A DNA stretch of 64,000 nt from contig NZ_LGEL01000020.1 of assembly GCF_001636695.1 (NCBI RefSeq), forward strand, positions 124,001 to 188,000, read 5' to 3'. Each line of letters opens with the position of its first letter. Position 1 is the stretch's first letter. Shown in pieces: positions 8,869-17,644 of the stretch. Source of the stretch: Pedobacter panaciterrae. GTDB taxonomy: Bacteria; Bacteroidota; Bacteroidia; Sphingobacteriales; Sphingobacteriaceae. Both the position numbers and the translations under genes were made by a program. The notes beneath the pieces are model-generated. The model had not been told where the DNA came from and did not search any database. It worked only from the letters and a program-made list of their open reading frames with translations.

Positions 8869-9572
8869 TAATGAATATCAGTAAATTTATAACCTACCCC
8901 TCTGATAGAATGAAAATAAACCGGGTTTTTCTGATCTGGCTCAAAATACTTACGGAAGGTTAATATAAAGTTATCGATAGTACGTGTTGATGGATAAACA
9001 TCGTAATTCCAAACTGTTTCCAAAATCTGCTCACGTGATACTGCTTCGTTTTTACGCTCAATCAGTAATTTTAAAAGCATGGTTTCTTTTTTTGTTAAAG
9101 GAACAATAAGACCATCATCCTGTTTTAATTCAAAAGAGTTAAAATAGATTGTCTTATCTCCGATTTTATAAGAGTTAAGTTCTTTCAGATCATCAGCTTT
9201 CATGCTGCGTTTCACCAAAATACCTACCCTTAAGATCAGCTCTTCCAAATTAAATGGTTTAACCAAATAATCGTCAGCACCCTTTTTCAGACCCATAACA
9301 CGGTCTTCACTTGTATTTTTTGCTGTCAGGAAAAGGATAGGAACCTCAGTATTTTCTAAACGAATTGTTTCACAAACCTGGAAACCATCCATTTCCGGAA
9401 GCATCACGTCTAAAATGATCAGGTTAAAACGTTCTTCTTTAAAAACCTTTAAAGCAGTTTTACCGTCTTTTACCGCGTGAACTTTATAACCTTCCAGTTC
9501 AAGGTTTAATTTTATTGCATCTAATAAGTGGTCTTCATCCTCAACCAGTAATATTCTTAATTTCTGTGGCAT
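8868..9572 (-). CDS. OmpR/PhoB-family response regulator in the haem operon
   Basis: About 234 residues. The receiver domain has the acidic pocket VEDEDH, acceptor Asp in LIILDVMLPEMDG (near 53), switch Thr in LTAKNT and Lys in LVKPF. A winged-helix DNA-binding domain (about 130-230) follows, with SREQILETVWNYD and RTIDNFILTFRKYF typical of the recognition helix region. I place the start at the ATG at 9572, giving MPQKLRILLVEDE; an upstream in-frame TTG would add two residues. The gene begins 2 bp after the histidine kinase stop and is its evident partner. Confidence 0.93.
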   Translation of the reverse strand: MPQKLRILLVEDEDHLLDAIKLNLELEGYKVHAVKDGKTALKVFKEERFNLIILDVMLPEMDGFQVCETIRLENTEVPILFLTAKNTSEDRVMGLKKGADDYLVKPFNLEELILRVGILVKRSMKADDLKELNSYKIGDKTIYFNSFELKQDDGLIVPLTKKETMLLKLLIERKNEAVSREQILETVWNYDVYPSTRTIDNFILTFRKYFEPDQKNPVYFHSIRGVGYKFTDIH

Positions 9573-9574
9573 AA

Positions 9575-10441
9575 TCAACTAAATGTTATTTCAAAAATTG
9601 CACCCTGTGGTGCGTTATCTTTAACGCTGATGTCAGCGTCATGGCTTTGTAGAACTTCTTTAACAATAAACAGGCCTAAACCTGTTCCTTTCGATTTTCT
9701 GACATTCTCATCACCTACACGATAGAATTTATCAAAAATAAGCATCTTTTCAGCGTCAGGGATACCTGGCCCTTTGTCAGTTACCCTTAAAAAAGGATGC
9801 CCATCTTTATTTGTCAATTCCACACCAACCTCTGCACAAGGTCCAGAATATTTAACTGCATTTTCAACCAGATTAGTAACTACAGACGACAGTGCAAACT
9901 GATCGCCTACTACTTTAACCCCAGGCTGTATTTTTGGATTTATCAGCTGTTCGCAGCCACATGAATGGATCTGCAACCTATCAGTGATTCTTGAAACCAT
10001 TTCCGAAAGATCAAATTCTTCCTTAGGGAACGAATAGGACCTGTTTTCGATCTTGGTAGCCAACAACATATTTTCAACCAAATCATCTAAACGCTCAATA
10101 TCCTTTAACGAATTATTCAGCAAAGAGGTTTGTCTGGCTTTATCCAGATCACGTTTAACGATGGTTTGTATAGATAATTTTATAGCCGCCAAAGGCGATT
10201 TTAACTCGTGTGTTACCGAGAGTAAAAAGTTCTGCTGCTGCTCTCTTAACCTGTCTTCTTTTTTAATAGATTGGTGCAAAAAATACGCCCCAATACATAA
10301 TAAAAATAGAAATACAGACCCCTCGCCCATTACCATAGCCATTCTGGACGGCTGCAGTTTCACTACAAGCGTACCCCAGGAAATCAATTGTACCAAAGAG
10401 TACAATAGCATGAAATAAAATATAACGATTGATTTCTTCAA
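9575..10441 (-). CDS. Sensor histidine kinase in the haem operon
   Basis: A 288-residue kinase with two transmembrane helices (about 5-25 and 37-55) separated by only about ten residues, so almost no periplasmic sensing domain. H-box SVTHELKSPLAAIKLS with His near 78, N-box NLVENAVKYSG, G1 VTDKGPGIP and G2 GTGLGL are all intact. A Cys-rich spot (HSCGCEQ, near residues 155-161) lies between the dimerisation and ATPase domains. The predicted start is TTG, because a stop codon lies seven codons upstream with no ATG between. It follows hemL by 37 bp and precedes its response regulator. A membrane-embedded or cytoplasmic signal linked to haem status is plausible but inferred. Confidence 0.88.
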   Translation of the reverse strand: MKKSIVIFYFMLLYSLVQLISWGTLVVKLQPSRMAMVMGEGSVFLFLLCIGAYFLHQSIKKEDRLREQQQNFLLSVTHELKSPLAAIKLSIQTIVKRDLDKARQTSLLNNSLKDIERLDDLVENMLLATKIENRSYSFPKEEFDLSEMVSRITDRLQIHSCGCEQLINPKIQPGVKVVGDQFALSSVVTNLVENAVKYSGPCAEVGVELTNKDGHPFLRVTDKGPGIPDAEKMLIFDKFYRVGDENVRKSKGTGLGLFIVKEVLQSHDADISVKDNAPQGAIFEITFS

Positions 10442-10478
10442 GACAGTTAGCAGTTTATACTATAAATATACCCAAAAT

Positions 10479-11852
10479 TTACTTATTCCTGAAAACAACA
10501 TCAAGACTATCAAATATTGCTCTCTTAGCTTTTTCAAGCTCTATTTTAGTATGCGCAGCAGAAACAAAACCTACCTCATAACCCGATGGGCCAAGGTAAA
10601 TACCTCTGTTTAACAGCTCTCTGTGCATTACTTTAAATTTCTCCATGCTTGCCGGATCAATATCTTCGGCGCATTGAATTTTATCTTTATCTGTAAAAGC
10701 CAGCCAGAATATAGAGCCTACATGGAATACTTTTAATTTGTAATTCCTTGCAGTAGCAAAACGCTGTATACTTTCGGCGAATTCAGTAGCTTTATTATTC
10801 AGGTCTTTATAAAAACCGGAACGCAATAATTCGGTTAACTGAGCAATACCTGCAGCCATAGCTACCGGATTTCCAGATAATGTACCGGCTTGATAAACAC
10901 CTCCATCAGGAGAAATATGAGACATGATTTCGGCTGATGCACCATACATTCCAACAGGCAAACCACCACCTATAATTTTACCATAGGTAACTATGTCAGG
11001 CTTTATGCCATAATGTCCTGCTGCGCCTTCAAATCCCAATCTGAATCCGGTAATCACCTCGTCAAATATTAACAGTGCTTTATTCTCTTTACAGATATTT
11101 TGTAAAAACTGAATGTATTCAGCATCCTGCATCAATAATCCGTTATTAGCAGGAATCCCTTCAATAATAACAGCAGCTACTTCATCTTTAAATTGTTCGA
11201 ATGCTTTTTTCAAAGCCTCGGTATCATTCAAAGGAATCACAATGGTTTCCTGAGCAAATGATTTTGGAACGCCGGCAGAAGAAGTCTCGCCAAAAGTAAC
11301 CAGTCCTGAACCTGCTTTTACCAATAATGAATCGCTGTGCCCATGATAGCATCCTTCAAATTTAATGATCTTATCACGACCTGTATAGCCACGCGCCAAT
11401 CTGATAGCCGACATTACTGCTTCGGTACCAGAGCTGGTAAAACGTATCTTTTCTACAAGTTTATTGTTTTTAATGATCAGTTCTGCAAGCTCGTTCTCTA
11501 ATGCTGTAGGCGCGCCAAAGCTCATCCCATTTTGCATTACTTCAGTAACCTTTTCACGAACTTTAGCGTTGTTATGTCCAAGAATTAAAGGACCCCAGCT
11601 TCCGCAAAAATCTATAAATTGATTTCCATCAGCATCCCATACAAAGCAGCCATCGCCTTTTTGAATAAACAACGGTGTTCCGTAAACCGATTTAAAAGCC
11701 CTAACCGGAGAATTCACCCCTCCCGGAAAATAGTTTTTAGCTTTCTCGTACAGCTCTGCTGATTTCTCTCTGGAAATATCGGGTTTACCTCCTGTATTTA
11801 CAGGCATATCACCTTCATTTCCCGAAAACATTTTTTTTAAAGATTCTAACAT
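10479..11852 (-). CDS. hemL: Glutamate-1-semialdehyde 2,1-aminomutase
   Basis: A 457-residue PLP enzyme that converts glutamate-1-semialdehyde to 5-aminolevulinate, the second step of the C5 pathway. Motifs include YFPGGVNSPVRAF, the cofactor loop SSGTEAVMSAIRLARG, DEVITGFR and the Schiff-base Lys in TYGKIIGGGLP (near 291). It is about 25 residues longer at the N-terminus than the usual 425-430. Its ATG lies one base after the hemB stop, which supports the long start through coupling. A shorter start at a downstream Met (MPVNTGG) is possible. Confidence 0.96.
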   Translation of the reverse strand: MLESLKKMFSGNEGDMPVNTGGKPDISREKSAELYEKAKNYFPGGVNSPVRAFKSVYGTPLFIQKGDGCFVWDADGNQFIDFCGSWGPLILGHNNAKVREKVTEVMQNGMSFGAPTALENELAELIIKNNKLVEKIRFTSSGTEAVMSAIRLARGYTGRDKIIKFEGCYHGHSDSLLVKAGSGLVTFGETSSAGVPKSFAQETIVIPLNDTEALKKAFEQFKDEVAAVIIEGIPANNGLLMQDAEYIQFLQNICKENKALLIFDEVITGFRLGFEGAAGHYGIKPDIVTYGKIIGGGLPVGMYGASAEIMSHISPDGGVYQAGTLSGNPVAMAAGIAQLTELLRSGFYKDLNNKATEFAESIQRFATARNYKLKVFHVGSIFWLAFTDKDKIQCAEDIDPASMEKFKVMHRELLNRGIYLGPSGYEVGFVSAAHTKIELEKAKRAIFDSLDVVFRNK

Positions 11853-11853
11853 A

Positions 11854-12822
11854 TTACATCCAATTCTTTTCTACTATATCTCTAATGTGGTAAGTTGTTA
11901 TAATGCTTGCTCCTGCGCGTGCAAATGCATGCATGGTCTCCATCACTACTTTTTGTTCATCTATCCAGCCTTTTTGCGCAGCCGCTTTTACCATAGAGTA
12001 CTCTCCTGATACATTATAGCATGCTATAGGCAAATCTGTGTGCTGTTTTAAGTTATGCATTACATCAAGGTAAGCCAAAGCAGGCTTCACCATCAATACG
12101 TCTGCTCCCTCACTTTCATCAAGCAATGCTTCTCTTAAAGCTTCATTGCCGTTTCTAAAATCCATTTGATACGCTTTTCTATCTCCTTTGCTTGGTGCAC
12201 AATCAGCAGCTTCTCTAAAAGGGCCGTAATATGCTGAAGCAAATTTTGTAGCGTGCGACATGATTGCCATATTTACAAAACCTGCACCATCAAGTACGCT
12301 TCGCATCGCTCCAACTCTGCCATCCATCATATCTGATGGGGCAAGCATATCCGCTCCTGCCTGTGCATGGGTAAGTCCCATTTTGGCAATTACTTCAACA
12401 GTTGCATCATTCTGTACATAATCATTTTCTAATATTCCGCAATGTCCATGTGTAGTGTAAGAACAAACGCAAACATCAGTAACTATGTATAAATCGTCGC
12501 CAAAATTTTTCTTAAGCAAACGAACTGCCGAAGGTACTAAAGAATGATCATGATATGCAGAATGTGCATCCTCACTTTTCTCATCCCCTACACCAAATAG
12601 CATAATTTTGTTTACACCTAGTTTAAGCCCCTTTTCAACATCTTTAATCAATGTATCCTCAGAGAAATGGCTGATACCCGGCATTGCATCTAAAGCATGA
12701 ACAATATTTTTACCCGGTACAATAAAGTACGGATAAATGAACATATCTTTCGACAGCCTCGTTTCAGCTACCATTTCCCTAACTAAAGGGTTTTTCCTCA
12801 ATCTACGTGGACGGTGTAACAT
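11854..12822 (-). CDS. hemB: Delta-aminolevulinic acid dehydratase (porphobilinogen synthase)
   Basis: A 322-residue enzyme that condenses two 5-aminolevulinate molecules into porphobilinogen. The active-site lysines lie in SHATKFASAYYGPFREA (near 193) and DVLMVKPALAYLD (near 245). The cysteine cluster DVCVCSYTTHGHCG (near 118-131) marks a zinc-dependent form rather than the Asp-rich magnesium type. The gene follows hemC-hemD after an unusual 215-bp spacer with inverted repeats and abuts hemL (1-bp gap). Confidence 0.96.
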   Translation of the reverse strand: MLHRPRRLRKNPLVREMVAETRLSKDMFIYPYFIVPGKNIVHALDAMPGISHFSEDTLIKDVEKGLKLGVNKIMLFGVGDEKSEDAHSAYHDHSLVPSAVRLLKKNFGDDLYIVTDVCVCSYTTHGHCGILENDYVQNDATVEVIAKMGLTHAQAGADMLAPSDMMDGRVGAMRSVLDGAGFVNMAIMSHATKFASAYYGPFREAADCAPSKGDRKAYQMDFRNGNEALREALLDESEGADVLMVKPALAYLDVMHNLKQHTDLPIACYNVSGEYSMVKAAAQKGWIDEQKVVMETMHAFARAGASIITTYHIRDIVEKNWM

Positions 12823-12827
12823 TTTTT

Positions 12828-13040
12828 TAGTATTTAGTAACTAGTACTTAGTATTTAGACGTTAGTATTTAATATTTAGCAGTTAATTAGTAGTCGGTTA
12901 TTTTTATGTTTAATAAGTGGTTATTTTAATATCTATTAATTGTTTTAATATTTGAACTACATTCAAACCAATAATATTTATTTGACTATATAATACTTAA
13001 GCAATTTGTCTAAGTACTAAATACTATCTACTAAATACTA
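12828..13040. repeat. 33-bp inverted repeat pair bracketing an AT-rich spacer between hemCD and hemB
   Basis: The left arm 12828-12860 begins TAGTATTTAGTA and the right arm 13008-13040 is its reverse complement, with 4 mismatches in 33 bp. Both arms are built from repeated TAGTATTTAG/TAGTACTTAG units. The about 147 bp between them is very AT-rich and has no open reading frame. The right arm includes the hemCD stop codon. No transposase or clear target duplication is visible. It could be a MITE-like insertion or a local hairpin that modulates read-through into hemB. Confidence 0.8.
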
Positions 13041-14618
13041 CTTTATCTCAATCCCAAACACAGCCTCAGCCAACCCGATCTCATCTGGCGAATAAGGCAA
13101 TGTATATTTTATACCCATCTCATCAAATTTTTTCGCAGTTGAATTACCAATAGCAACAACCTGTTGTCCGGGATCTAATAAGTTCTCTACAAAATAGGCA
13201 TCCACATTCGACGGGCTGGTAAAAATCAGTACATCAGCATAAGTCTGATCTATATCATCTTCAAATACAGTCTCATAAATAGGCAGATCCACTACTTTTG
13301 TATCTGGTGTTAATGCTTTTTGAATGCTTAACAAAGAATCCTGAGCTCTTGGGAACAACACAGTTTTCCCTGCCACTTCTTTAGCAAAAAGTTCAGCTAC
13401 TTCTTCAATATCTCCGCCTTCACCAACATAATCTGCCAAATAACCTGCTTTTCTTAATGAATCTTCAGAACCTCTCCCCGCAACACCAAATTTCACGTGC
13501 TTAGGCAATATAGGTTTCAGATTAAAGAAATAATCTACCGCATTTCTGCTGCTAAAAAAGATCCAGTCCACATGTCTGAAATGATATTGATCTAATACAG
13601 TTACAATAGGGAAAGTACGGATCAGTGATCTAGCCTCAATTTCTATATTGTGTTTTGTTAAAGCTTTTCTAAAATAGTTATGCTCCCCAACTTCTCTGGA
13701 AATAAATACTCTTGATGGGAATTTTCTATCCGGAGCAAATCTGCTTACAATCTTTTCAGCTAAACCATCAAGGCTGGCCACTCTATAAAATAAGCGATCA
13801 GGGAAATCTTCGTCAGTTTCTGCTTTAGAAGTCCAAACCTCATATTGGCCATCCTCTTTTTTGCAGTAGCATCCTAATGGCATATGACAACCGCCTTCAA
13901 ATAAGTTTAATACCTTCCGCTCGATTGCAATTTCCTCTGCCGTTTCCGGATCATGTATTTTTTGAAGTAAATCAAATAGTTCGCTGTCGTTTTCTCTGAT
14001 CTGAATAGCTAAAGCACCTTGTGCAGGAGCAGGGACTAGTTCTGTAGTGTCTACTACTTCAACATGGAACTCCGAAAGGTCAATTTTTAAACGGTTCACA
14101 CCGGCTTTAGCCAGTAGAATCGCATCATAATCTTCATCTCTTAATTTTTGGATTCTGGTAGGTACGTTACCTCTTAAATCTTCAATATTTAAATCAGGAC
14201 GTAATGCCAATATCTGAGCTTTACGTCTGTTAGACGATGTACCCACCATTGCGCCTGTTTTAAGCGATAATTTTTGAGTGATATCTACGCAATCTTTTAA
14301 AATTAAAAGAAGCTCTGCAGGGTCTTCACGTTCAGTAACTGCTGCAATTGTTAATCCTGCCGGGTGTACCGTAGGTAAATCTTTATGAGAGTGTACTGCT
14401 ATATCGATGGTTCCACCTAAAAGTTCTTCTTCAAGTTCTTTGGTGAAGAACCCTTTACCTTCAAGTTTATCTAATCTTAAATTTAAAATCTTGTCGCCTT
14501 GCGTTTTGATAATTTTCAAATCTGCCTCAACGCCAATTCCTGCAAGTTTGTCTTTAATGAAGTTGGCTTGCCATAAAGCCAGGTCGCTGCCTCTTGTACC
14601 GATAGTAAGTCTTTTCAC
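13038..14618 (-). CDS. hemC-hemD: Fused hydroxymethylbilane synthase and uroporphyrinogen-III synthase
   Basis: A 526-residue two-domain protein. Residues about 1-300 are porphobilinogen deaminase: GTRGSDLALWQ, catalytic Asp in HSHKDLP, GTSSNRRKAQI, and the dipyrromethane-cofactor Cys in FEGGCHMPLG (near 244). Residues about 310-526 match uroporphyrinogen-III synthase, a poorly conserved fold, with DWIFFSSRNAVDYF, GEGGDIEEVAELF and the terminal IFTSPSNVDAYF ... AIGNSTAKKFDE. The fusion would pass hydroxymethylbilane directly to ring closure. The start is GTG (14618), as no in-frame ATG lies nearby upstream. It follows hemA by 24 bp. Confidence 0.93.
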   Translation of the reverse strand: MKRLTIGTRGSDLALWQANFIKDKLAGIGVEADLKIIKTQGDKILNLRLDKLEGKGFFTKELEEELLGGTIDIAVHSHKDLPTVHPAGLTIAAVTEREDPAELLLILKDCVDITQKLSLKTGAMVGTSSNRRKAQILALRPDLNIEDLRGNVPTRIQKLRDEDYDAILLAKAGVNRLKIDLSEFHVEVVDTTELVPAPAQGALAIQIRENDSELFDLLQKIHDPETAEEIAIERKVLNLFEGGCHMPLGCYCKKEDGQYEVWTSKAETDEDFPDRLFYRVASLDGLAEKIVSRFAPDRKFPSRVFISREVGEHNYFRKALTKHNIEIEARSLIRTFPIVTVLDQYHFRHVDWIFFSSRNAVDYFFNLKPILPKHVKFGVAGRGSEDSLRKAGYLADYVGEGGDIEEVAELFAKEVAGKTVLFPRAQDSLLSIQKALTPDTKVVDLPIYETVFEDDIDQTYADVLIFTSPSNVDAYFVENLLDPGQQVVAIGNSTAKKFDEMGIKYTLPYSPDEIGLAEAVFGIEIK

Positions 14619-14642
14619 GTTGATGCTAATTTTTTGGCAAAT

Positions 14643-15869
14643 TTAGCTATTCTTTACCAATATCTCTTTTGCCATAACCATTGGTACGCTGATGTATTTT
14701 TTTTCCATATAATCCATCACGCGTTCCAACACTAATCTGGAGTTTTCATCCAGGTTATTGATCTCTTCGGCAAAGATACCATTGATAGCAGTATGCTTAA
14801 TTTCCTTGATTTTCTGAGGAACGCCACTCATAGCTATCTCAATTTCACGCTGGCGTAATACCAATTCAAAATCTTTGATGTTCTCTTCGATGATGTGTTC
14901 TGCATTAACCAGCTCATCATAGCGTTCTTGTATATTTTTGCGGGCAACTTCTTTTAAAGATTCTACCTCTATGAAATGTATTGGGAAGTTTTTCACTACT
15001 TCAGGAGCAGTGTCGTTAGGGATGGCCAGATCTACAATTACCTTTTTACCAGTATCACCATTTAATAATTTTTTATAGATGGCTTCAGTAATGATCGGTT
15101 CAGTAGCGCCGGTACAGGTAATAATTACATCAAATCCCTGATTGTAATTTTCCAGTTCTGAAAGTGGATATGCAGTGCCGTTTAAATCTTTGGCCAGAAC
15201 TTCTGCGTGCTCTAAAGTTCTGTTGAATACAGAAAAATTAGAGTATTTATGTTTTTTAAGGTATTGAGCAATGTTTTTGTTGGTTTCTCCGGCTCCGATA
15301 ATAAGCAATTTAACATTGCCACACATTTTTAGATCACGAAGTTTACGATAGGCAAGAGATACTATGGAGACGGGATTTTTGGAGATATTGGTATGTGTGT
15401 AAACCTCTTTAGCTGTTTTTACTACACGGTTCATAATCATCCGCATGTAATCGCCCGTAAATCCTGCAACTCTACAGGCTTCATAAGCCTTACGAATCTG
15501 AGCAAGAATTTCCTTTTCTCCTACAACCAGGCTTTCTAAAGAACATGACGTACGAAGCAGGTGATTAAATGCCTCTGCCTCTTCATAAACAGAAACATTT
15601 TCTATAAACCGATCCATGTATTGATCAGGCAACCCCATATCTAACACAGTAAGAAAACGACTGATAAATTCTCTGTCAACTTTTTCTGAAGAAGTGAATA
15701 CGAATTCAACACGATTACACGTTCCTACGTAGAATATTTCTTTAACTCCTAACACAGATTGAATGTTTCTCAATCTGTCGTCCAGCGTCTGCTCACATAT
15801 CACCAATTTACCTAAAGATTTGAGGTCAATCTGTTTATGCGTAAAAGCAATGATCTTTAAATATTCCAA
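14643..15869 (-). CDS. hemA: Glutamyl-tRNA reductase
   Basis: A 408-residue NADPH-dependent enzyme that reduces glutamyl-tRNA(Glu) to glutamate-1-semialdehyde, the committed step of the C5 pathway. The catalytic Cys lies in VGTCNRVEFVF (near 50). ESLVVGEKEILAQIRKAYE, the nucleotide-binding IIGAGETNKNIAQYL and NRTLEHAEVLA follow, and a C-terminal helical dimerisation region completes it. It is the first gene of the haem operon. The start is TTG (15869): a stop codon lies two codons upstream with no ATG, and MEYLKIIAFTHKQIDL matches the family's N-terminus. Confidence 0.95.
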   Translation of the reverse strand: MEYLKIIAFTHKQIDLKSLGKLVICEQTLDDRLRNIQSVLGVKEIFYVGTCNRVEFVFTSSEKVDREFISRFLTVLDMGLPDQYMDRFIENVSVYEEAEAFNHLLRTSCSLESLVVGEKEILAQIRKAYEACRVAGFTGDYMRMIMNRVVKTAKEVYTHTNISKNPVSIVSLAYRKLRDLKMCGNVKLLIIGAGETNKNIAQYLKKHKYSNFSVFNRTLEHAEVLAKDLNGTAYPLSELENYNQGFDVIITCTGATEPIITEAIYKKLLNGDTGKKVIVDLAIPNDTAPEVVKNFPIHFIEVESLKEVARKNIQERYDELVNAEHIIEENIKDFELVLRQREIEIAMSGVPQKIKEIKHTAINGIFAEEINNLDENSRLVLERVMDYMEKKYISVPMVMAKEILVKNS

Positions 15870-15899
15870 AATCTATTATCCTGTTTATTTTTAGCGAAA

Positions 15900-15907
15900 C
15901 AAAAGTA
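15900..15907 (-). promoter_or_regulatory. Candidate -7 box (TACTTTTG) for the haem operon
   Basis: The minus strand reads TACTTTTG, matching TAnnTTTG, about 30 bp before the hemA TTG start. It lies in the only long intergenic gap ahead of the operon, which is shared with the divergent hydrolase gene. No clear -33 element was found. Confidence 0.35.
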
Positions 15908-16029
15908 ATAAGACGCCCTTGTTCCACTGTCATTATGCTGTAATTAAGAGTTATTTAGAAAGATTTTAAATTAAAAGACTCATTTAAACATCCGGATATA
16001 AAAATTGTTATATTCGCTAAACACCATAA

Positions 16030-16860
16030 ATGCAGACATATATGATACAAAAGGGGCAATTTACAATAAAAGGAGCAAATGAAAAAACCATATTTGGCGA
16101 CACTACATATGACGATAAAAATACAAACATTGGCACTATAATATTTGTTCACGGCTTTAAAGGCTTCAAAGATTGGGGTGCTCATAACCTAATTGCAGAA
16201 TGGTTTGCTGAAAAAGGCTACCGCTATGTTAAATTTAACCTTAGTCATGGTGGGGTAACTGCGCAAAATTTCAATGATGTAACCGATATGGAAGCCTTTG
16301 CTGATAACACATTCAGCAAGGAACTTTTTGATGTAGATCAGGTTGTTAACTATGTTTCAAATACCTATTCATCTTCACCTATCTACCTGATCGGACATAG
16401 CCGTGGCGGAGGCTTATCTATTATAAAAGCTGCTAATGATGTAAGGATTGATAAGCTGATCACGTGGTCGTCTATATCTGATTTCTCAAGCCTATGGAAA
16501 AAAGACCAGGAAGAGGAATGGATTAAAACCGGAAAAATCTATGTGGAAAATGCCAGGACAAAAGAAAAAATGCCATTAAACAGCACATTATTAGAGGACT
16601 TTAATAAGCACAAGGAAGAGCTGAACATTTTGAGTGCTGCAAGAAAGATAGATATCCCGTGGTTAATTCTACATGGCGACGATGATGTAAATGTGAAGTT
16701 TAGTGTTGCACAACAGCTGGCACAAAAACAACTTAAAGCAAAAATATTAAAGATTGAGGGAGCCAATCATGTTTATGGAGCATCGCATCCGTATACATCG
16801 GCAAGTTTACCTGAGCATTTGCAACAGGTAGTCGAAAAGACACTGTGGTTTATTAGTTAG
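16030..16860 (+). CDS. Alpha/beta hydrolase
   Basis: A 276-residue cytoplasmic hydrolase with no signal peptide. The oxyanion region FVHGFKGFKDWG, nucleophile elbow GHSRGGG (Ser near 124), acid in LHGDDDVNV (near 217) and His in GANHVYG (near 246) form the expected triad. It resembles serine aminopeptidase S33/dienelactone-hydrolase type enzymes, but the substrate cannot be read. It is transcribed divergently from hemA. Its 3' end faces the DUF2911 gene, with a dispersed palindrome between them. Confidence 0.85.
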   Translation: MQTYMIQKGQFTIKGANEKTIFGDTTYDDKNTNIGTIIFVHGFKGFKDWGAHNLIAEWFAEKGYRYVKFNLSHGGVTAQNFNDVTDMEAFADNTFSKELFDVDQVVNYVSNTYSSSPIYLIGHSRGGGLSIIKAANDVRIDKLITWSSISDFSSLWKKDQEEEWIKTGKIYVENARTKEKMPLNSTLLEDFNKHKEELNILSAARKIDIPWLILHGDDDVNVKFSVAQQLAQKQLKAKILKIEGANHVYGASHPYTSASLPEHLQQVVEKTLWFIS

Positions 16861-16866
16861 CAATAT

Positions 16867-16984
16867 CCGTCATCTCGACGACAGGAGAGATCTCTTGATC
16901 AGGAAGAAGCGGTGAAGCAAATCAACATAACCAGGGGATCTCTCCTATCGTCGAGATGACGGGAAGTGCTAGTCGAGATGACGG
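16867..16984. repeat. Second copy of the dispersed CGTCATCTCGACGA palindrome
   Basis: The left arm 16867-16897 (CCGTCATCTCGACGACAGG...) and the right arm 16931-16962 are inverted, with a few mismatches around a 33-nt loop. An extra half unit AGTCGAGATGACGG follows at 16971-16984. It lies between convergent genes (alpha/beta hydrolase and DUF2911), so it could also end transcription from both sides. Confidence 0.88.
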
Positions 16985-17036
16985 AAAGCAATTAGTATGA
17001 TAAATTTCTTTATCTACTATTTTATCGTAACAGGTA

Positions 17037-17552
17037 CTATTTAACAGTAAAAGGTACTACAACATTACCCCATAACAGGCTAACTTTTCCAGATTTCTCA
17101 ATCTTAAAAGTCATTTTTTCTGTTGCAGCAGCAGCTTTACCAGGTTTTACGGTTACACGTAATGCATCATCTGCCTCAGTGTAATCAGTACCCCACTGTT
17201 TCCAGGTTTTGTTAAAGATAATGGTCCATTCTTTTTCTCCCGGAATAGTATACAAACCATATTTACCAGCAGCAAGGGCCTTACCTTCTACTTTTACGTC
17301 TTTACTGGTCTCGAATACGGTTGCCTCATTTGCTCCTGTACGCCATACTTTTCCATAAGGGGCAATTTCACCACCTATTTTACGGCCTTTAACCGAAGGC
17401 TGGCTGTATTCAATGGTTACAACAGCTCCCGAAGCAAGTGTTTCTTTCGCTGTAGCTGGCGGACTAGCTCTTTTGCTTTTATCATCCTGAGCAGAACTAG
17501 TTAATGTGGCAAACAAACCAGCAATTAATGTTAATACAAATATTCTTTTCAT
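17037..17552 (-). CDS. DUF2911 domain secreted protein
   Basis: A 171-residue protein with a signal peptide (about 1-21, ending SSAQ) and one DUF2911 domain: IEYSQPSVKGRKIGG, PYGKVWRTGANEAT, LAAGKYGLYTIPGEKEWTIIFNK. The family is common in Bacteroidota and has no established biochemical function. It is probably periplasmic. It stands alone between a dispersed repeat and the terminator of the carbohydrate locus. A TATCTTGG box close to the start may be its -7 element. Confidence 0.88.
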   Translation of the reverse strand: MKRIFVLTLIAGLFATLTSSAQDDKSKRASPPATAKETLASGAVVTIEYSQPSVKGRKIGGEIAPYGKVWRTGANEATVFETSKDVKVEGKALAAGKYGLYTIPGEKEWTIIFNKTWKQWGTDYTEADDALRVTVKPGKAAAATEKMTFKIEKSGKVSLLWGNVVVPFTVK

Positions 17553-17601
17553 AAAATTGAGTTTTTACCTCCAAGATAAGAAAAATAACTTTAATAAAAT
17601 A

Positions 17602-17635
17602 CTCAGGCTCCACCTGAATCAAAATGAAGCCTGAG
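17602..17635 (-). terminator. Terminator at the end of the GH31-SusCD operon
   Basis: An 8-bp perfect stem (CTCAGGCT/AGCCTGAG) with an 18-nt loop lies just past the lipoprotein stop. On the minus strand it is followed by TATTTTATTAAAG. Fairly weak U-tract, but position fits. Confidence 0.5.
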
Positions 17636-17644
17636 CGGATTTAA

